Shown here one piece after another: positions 63,474-64,000 of a DNA stretch of 64,000 nucleotides. Origin of the DNA: Lysobacter gummosus (GTDB taxonomy: Bacteria; Pseudomonadota; Gammaproteobacteria; Xanthomonadales; Xanthomonadaceae); assembly GCF_001442805.1 (NCBI RefSeq), contig NZ_CP011131.1, positions 2,604,001 to 2,668,000 on the forward strand. Direction: 5' to 3'. The notes beneath the pieces were generated by a model. That model saw nothing but the letters and a program-made list of their open reading frames with translations. It was not told the origin of the DNA and did not search any database. The stretch's first letter is position 1. Each line of letters starts with the position of its first letter. The translations under genes were made by a program, and so were the position numbers.

Positions 63474-64000
63474 TCAGTAGCAACGCTGCGCGCAGCGCTC
63501 CAGATCTTCCAGATACGCCTCCACCCCTTGGTCGTGCACCGGCGTCACCGTCATGTGCAGCGCGGCCGGGTTCAACAGACGGCTGATATGCCAGCCGCGC
63601 GCCTGCATCGCGTCGCCGACGCTGTGGATGTCGAATTCGTCCGAACCGAATGCGATCACGCTCAGGTGCGGCGCGCCCAGCACGTGCAGGCCGCGGATGC
63701 GGCCGATGCCTTCGATGTAGCGATCGCGCAGATGCATGACCCGCTGCGCCAGTGCGCGATAGCCGGTTTCGCCCAGGTAATGCATCACCGCCCAGGCCGC
63801 GGCCACGGCGCCGCCGGGCAGGGTGCCGGACAAGGTCTCGGTGCGGTACAGGCCCTTGGGCCAATCGCTGTATTCGAAGAACTGATGGGCCTGATCCTCG
63901 GTGTCGGCGTACAGCACCACCGAGGCGCCGTTGGCGGCGTAACCGAACTTGTGCAGATCGGCCGACAGCGAACGCACGCCGGCGATGCCCAGGTCGAAGC
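63474..64000 (-). CDS. PLP-dependent decarboxylase/sphingosine-phosphate-lyase-like enzyme, C-terminal part
   Basis: The gene runs off the right edge; only the last ~175 residues are here, and the frame is open to 64000. SADLHKFGYAANGASVVLYAD contains the PLP-binding Lys (HK) in the setting used by group II decarboxylases and sphingosine-1-phosphate lyases. ETLSGTLPGGAVAAAWAVMHYLG and the small C-terminal domain (GLHVLGAPHLSVIAFGSDEFDIHSVGDAM) also fit lyase-type members. Which reaction it performs needs the missing N-terminal part. Confidence 0.85.
   Translation of the reverse strand, partial: FDLGIAGVRSLSADLHKFGYAANGASVVLYADTEDQAHQFFEYSDWPKGLYRTETLSGTLPGGAVAAAWAVMHYLGETGYRALAQRVMHLRDRYIEGIGRIRGLHVLGAPHLSVIAFGSDEFDIHSVGDAMQARGWHISRLLNPAALHMTVTPVHDQGVEAYLEDLERCAQRCY

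Overview
The window is one contiguous stretch of high-GC chromosomal DNA. Its gene families point to the Xanthomonadaceae/Lysobacteraceae, most likely Lysobacter or a close relative. The pointers are a two-partner-secretion giant adhesin with a DUF3739-type C-terminus, a type IV secretion effector with an XVIPCD-like tail, a TorF-family porin, an extracellular isoamylase, frequent GTG starts, and dense families of palindromic repeats with CGTCATTCCCGCG ends. The assignment rests on recognised families, not on a search.

Layout. 1-11869: most of a giant filamentous-haemagglutinin exoprotein, open at the left edge. 11870-13532: non-coding, built from a mirrored repeat element and microsatellites. 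13533-15605: a secreted phosphate-binding-like protein and a small secreted Cys-containing protein. 15929-20123 (minus): a putrescine/polyamine ABC importer (potF-potG-potH-potI order), divergent from a TorF-type porin. 21176-24658: a lower-GC accessory cassette holding a predicted lipoprotein immunity gene and a lysozyme-like, peptidoglycan-binding, XVIPCD-tailed effector. A 263-bp direct duplication of the 3' end of the neighbouring lysR gene flanks it. 24664-30504: LysR regulator divergent from an operon of acyl-CoA dehydrogenase, SDR, APH-like phosphotransferase, histidine-phosphatase-like protein and a second SDR. 30701-33676 (minus): copA-cueR copper-efflux operon with a recognisable CueR operator. 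33758-43184: large helicase Lhr, two small genes, then ku and ligD (non-homologous end joining). 43195-45692: MgtC-like membrane protein, small stress-type proteins, a BON protein and a GIY-YIG-like protein. 45820-48755: AlkB-like oxygenase, and an Fsr-type MFS exporter divergent from an AraC regulator. 48756-49752: second copy of the mirrored repeat element. 49753-54190: alpha/beta hydrolase, secreted isoamylase, secreted unknown protein. 54379-61532 (minus): cyoABCD quinol oxidase, SURF1, then a RegB/RegA-type redox two-component pair. 61998-64000: MHS-type MFS transporter and the C-terminal part of a PLP-dependent decarboxylase/lyase.

How the genes fit together. Three units read as coherent systems: cyo-surf1-regBA (terminal oxidase, its assembly factor and a quinone-sensing regulator), lhr...ku-ligD (DNA repair), and lysR/acd-sdr-aph-hp-sdr (acyl-CoA chemistry, possibly hydroxy-acyl-CoA entry into beta-oxidation). 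The most notable accessory item is the effector/immunity cassette. The most notable non-coding items are two ~750-bp mirrored elements whose internal stem-loop shows compensatory base changes between copies and whose central hairpin is inverted relative to its flanks.
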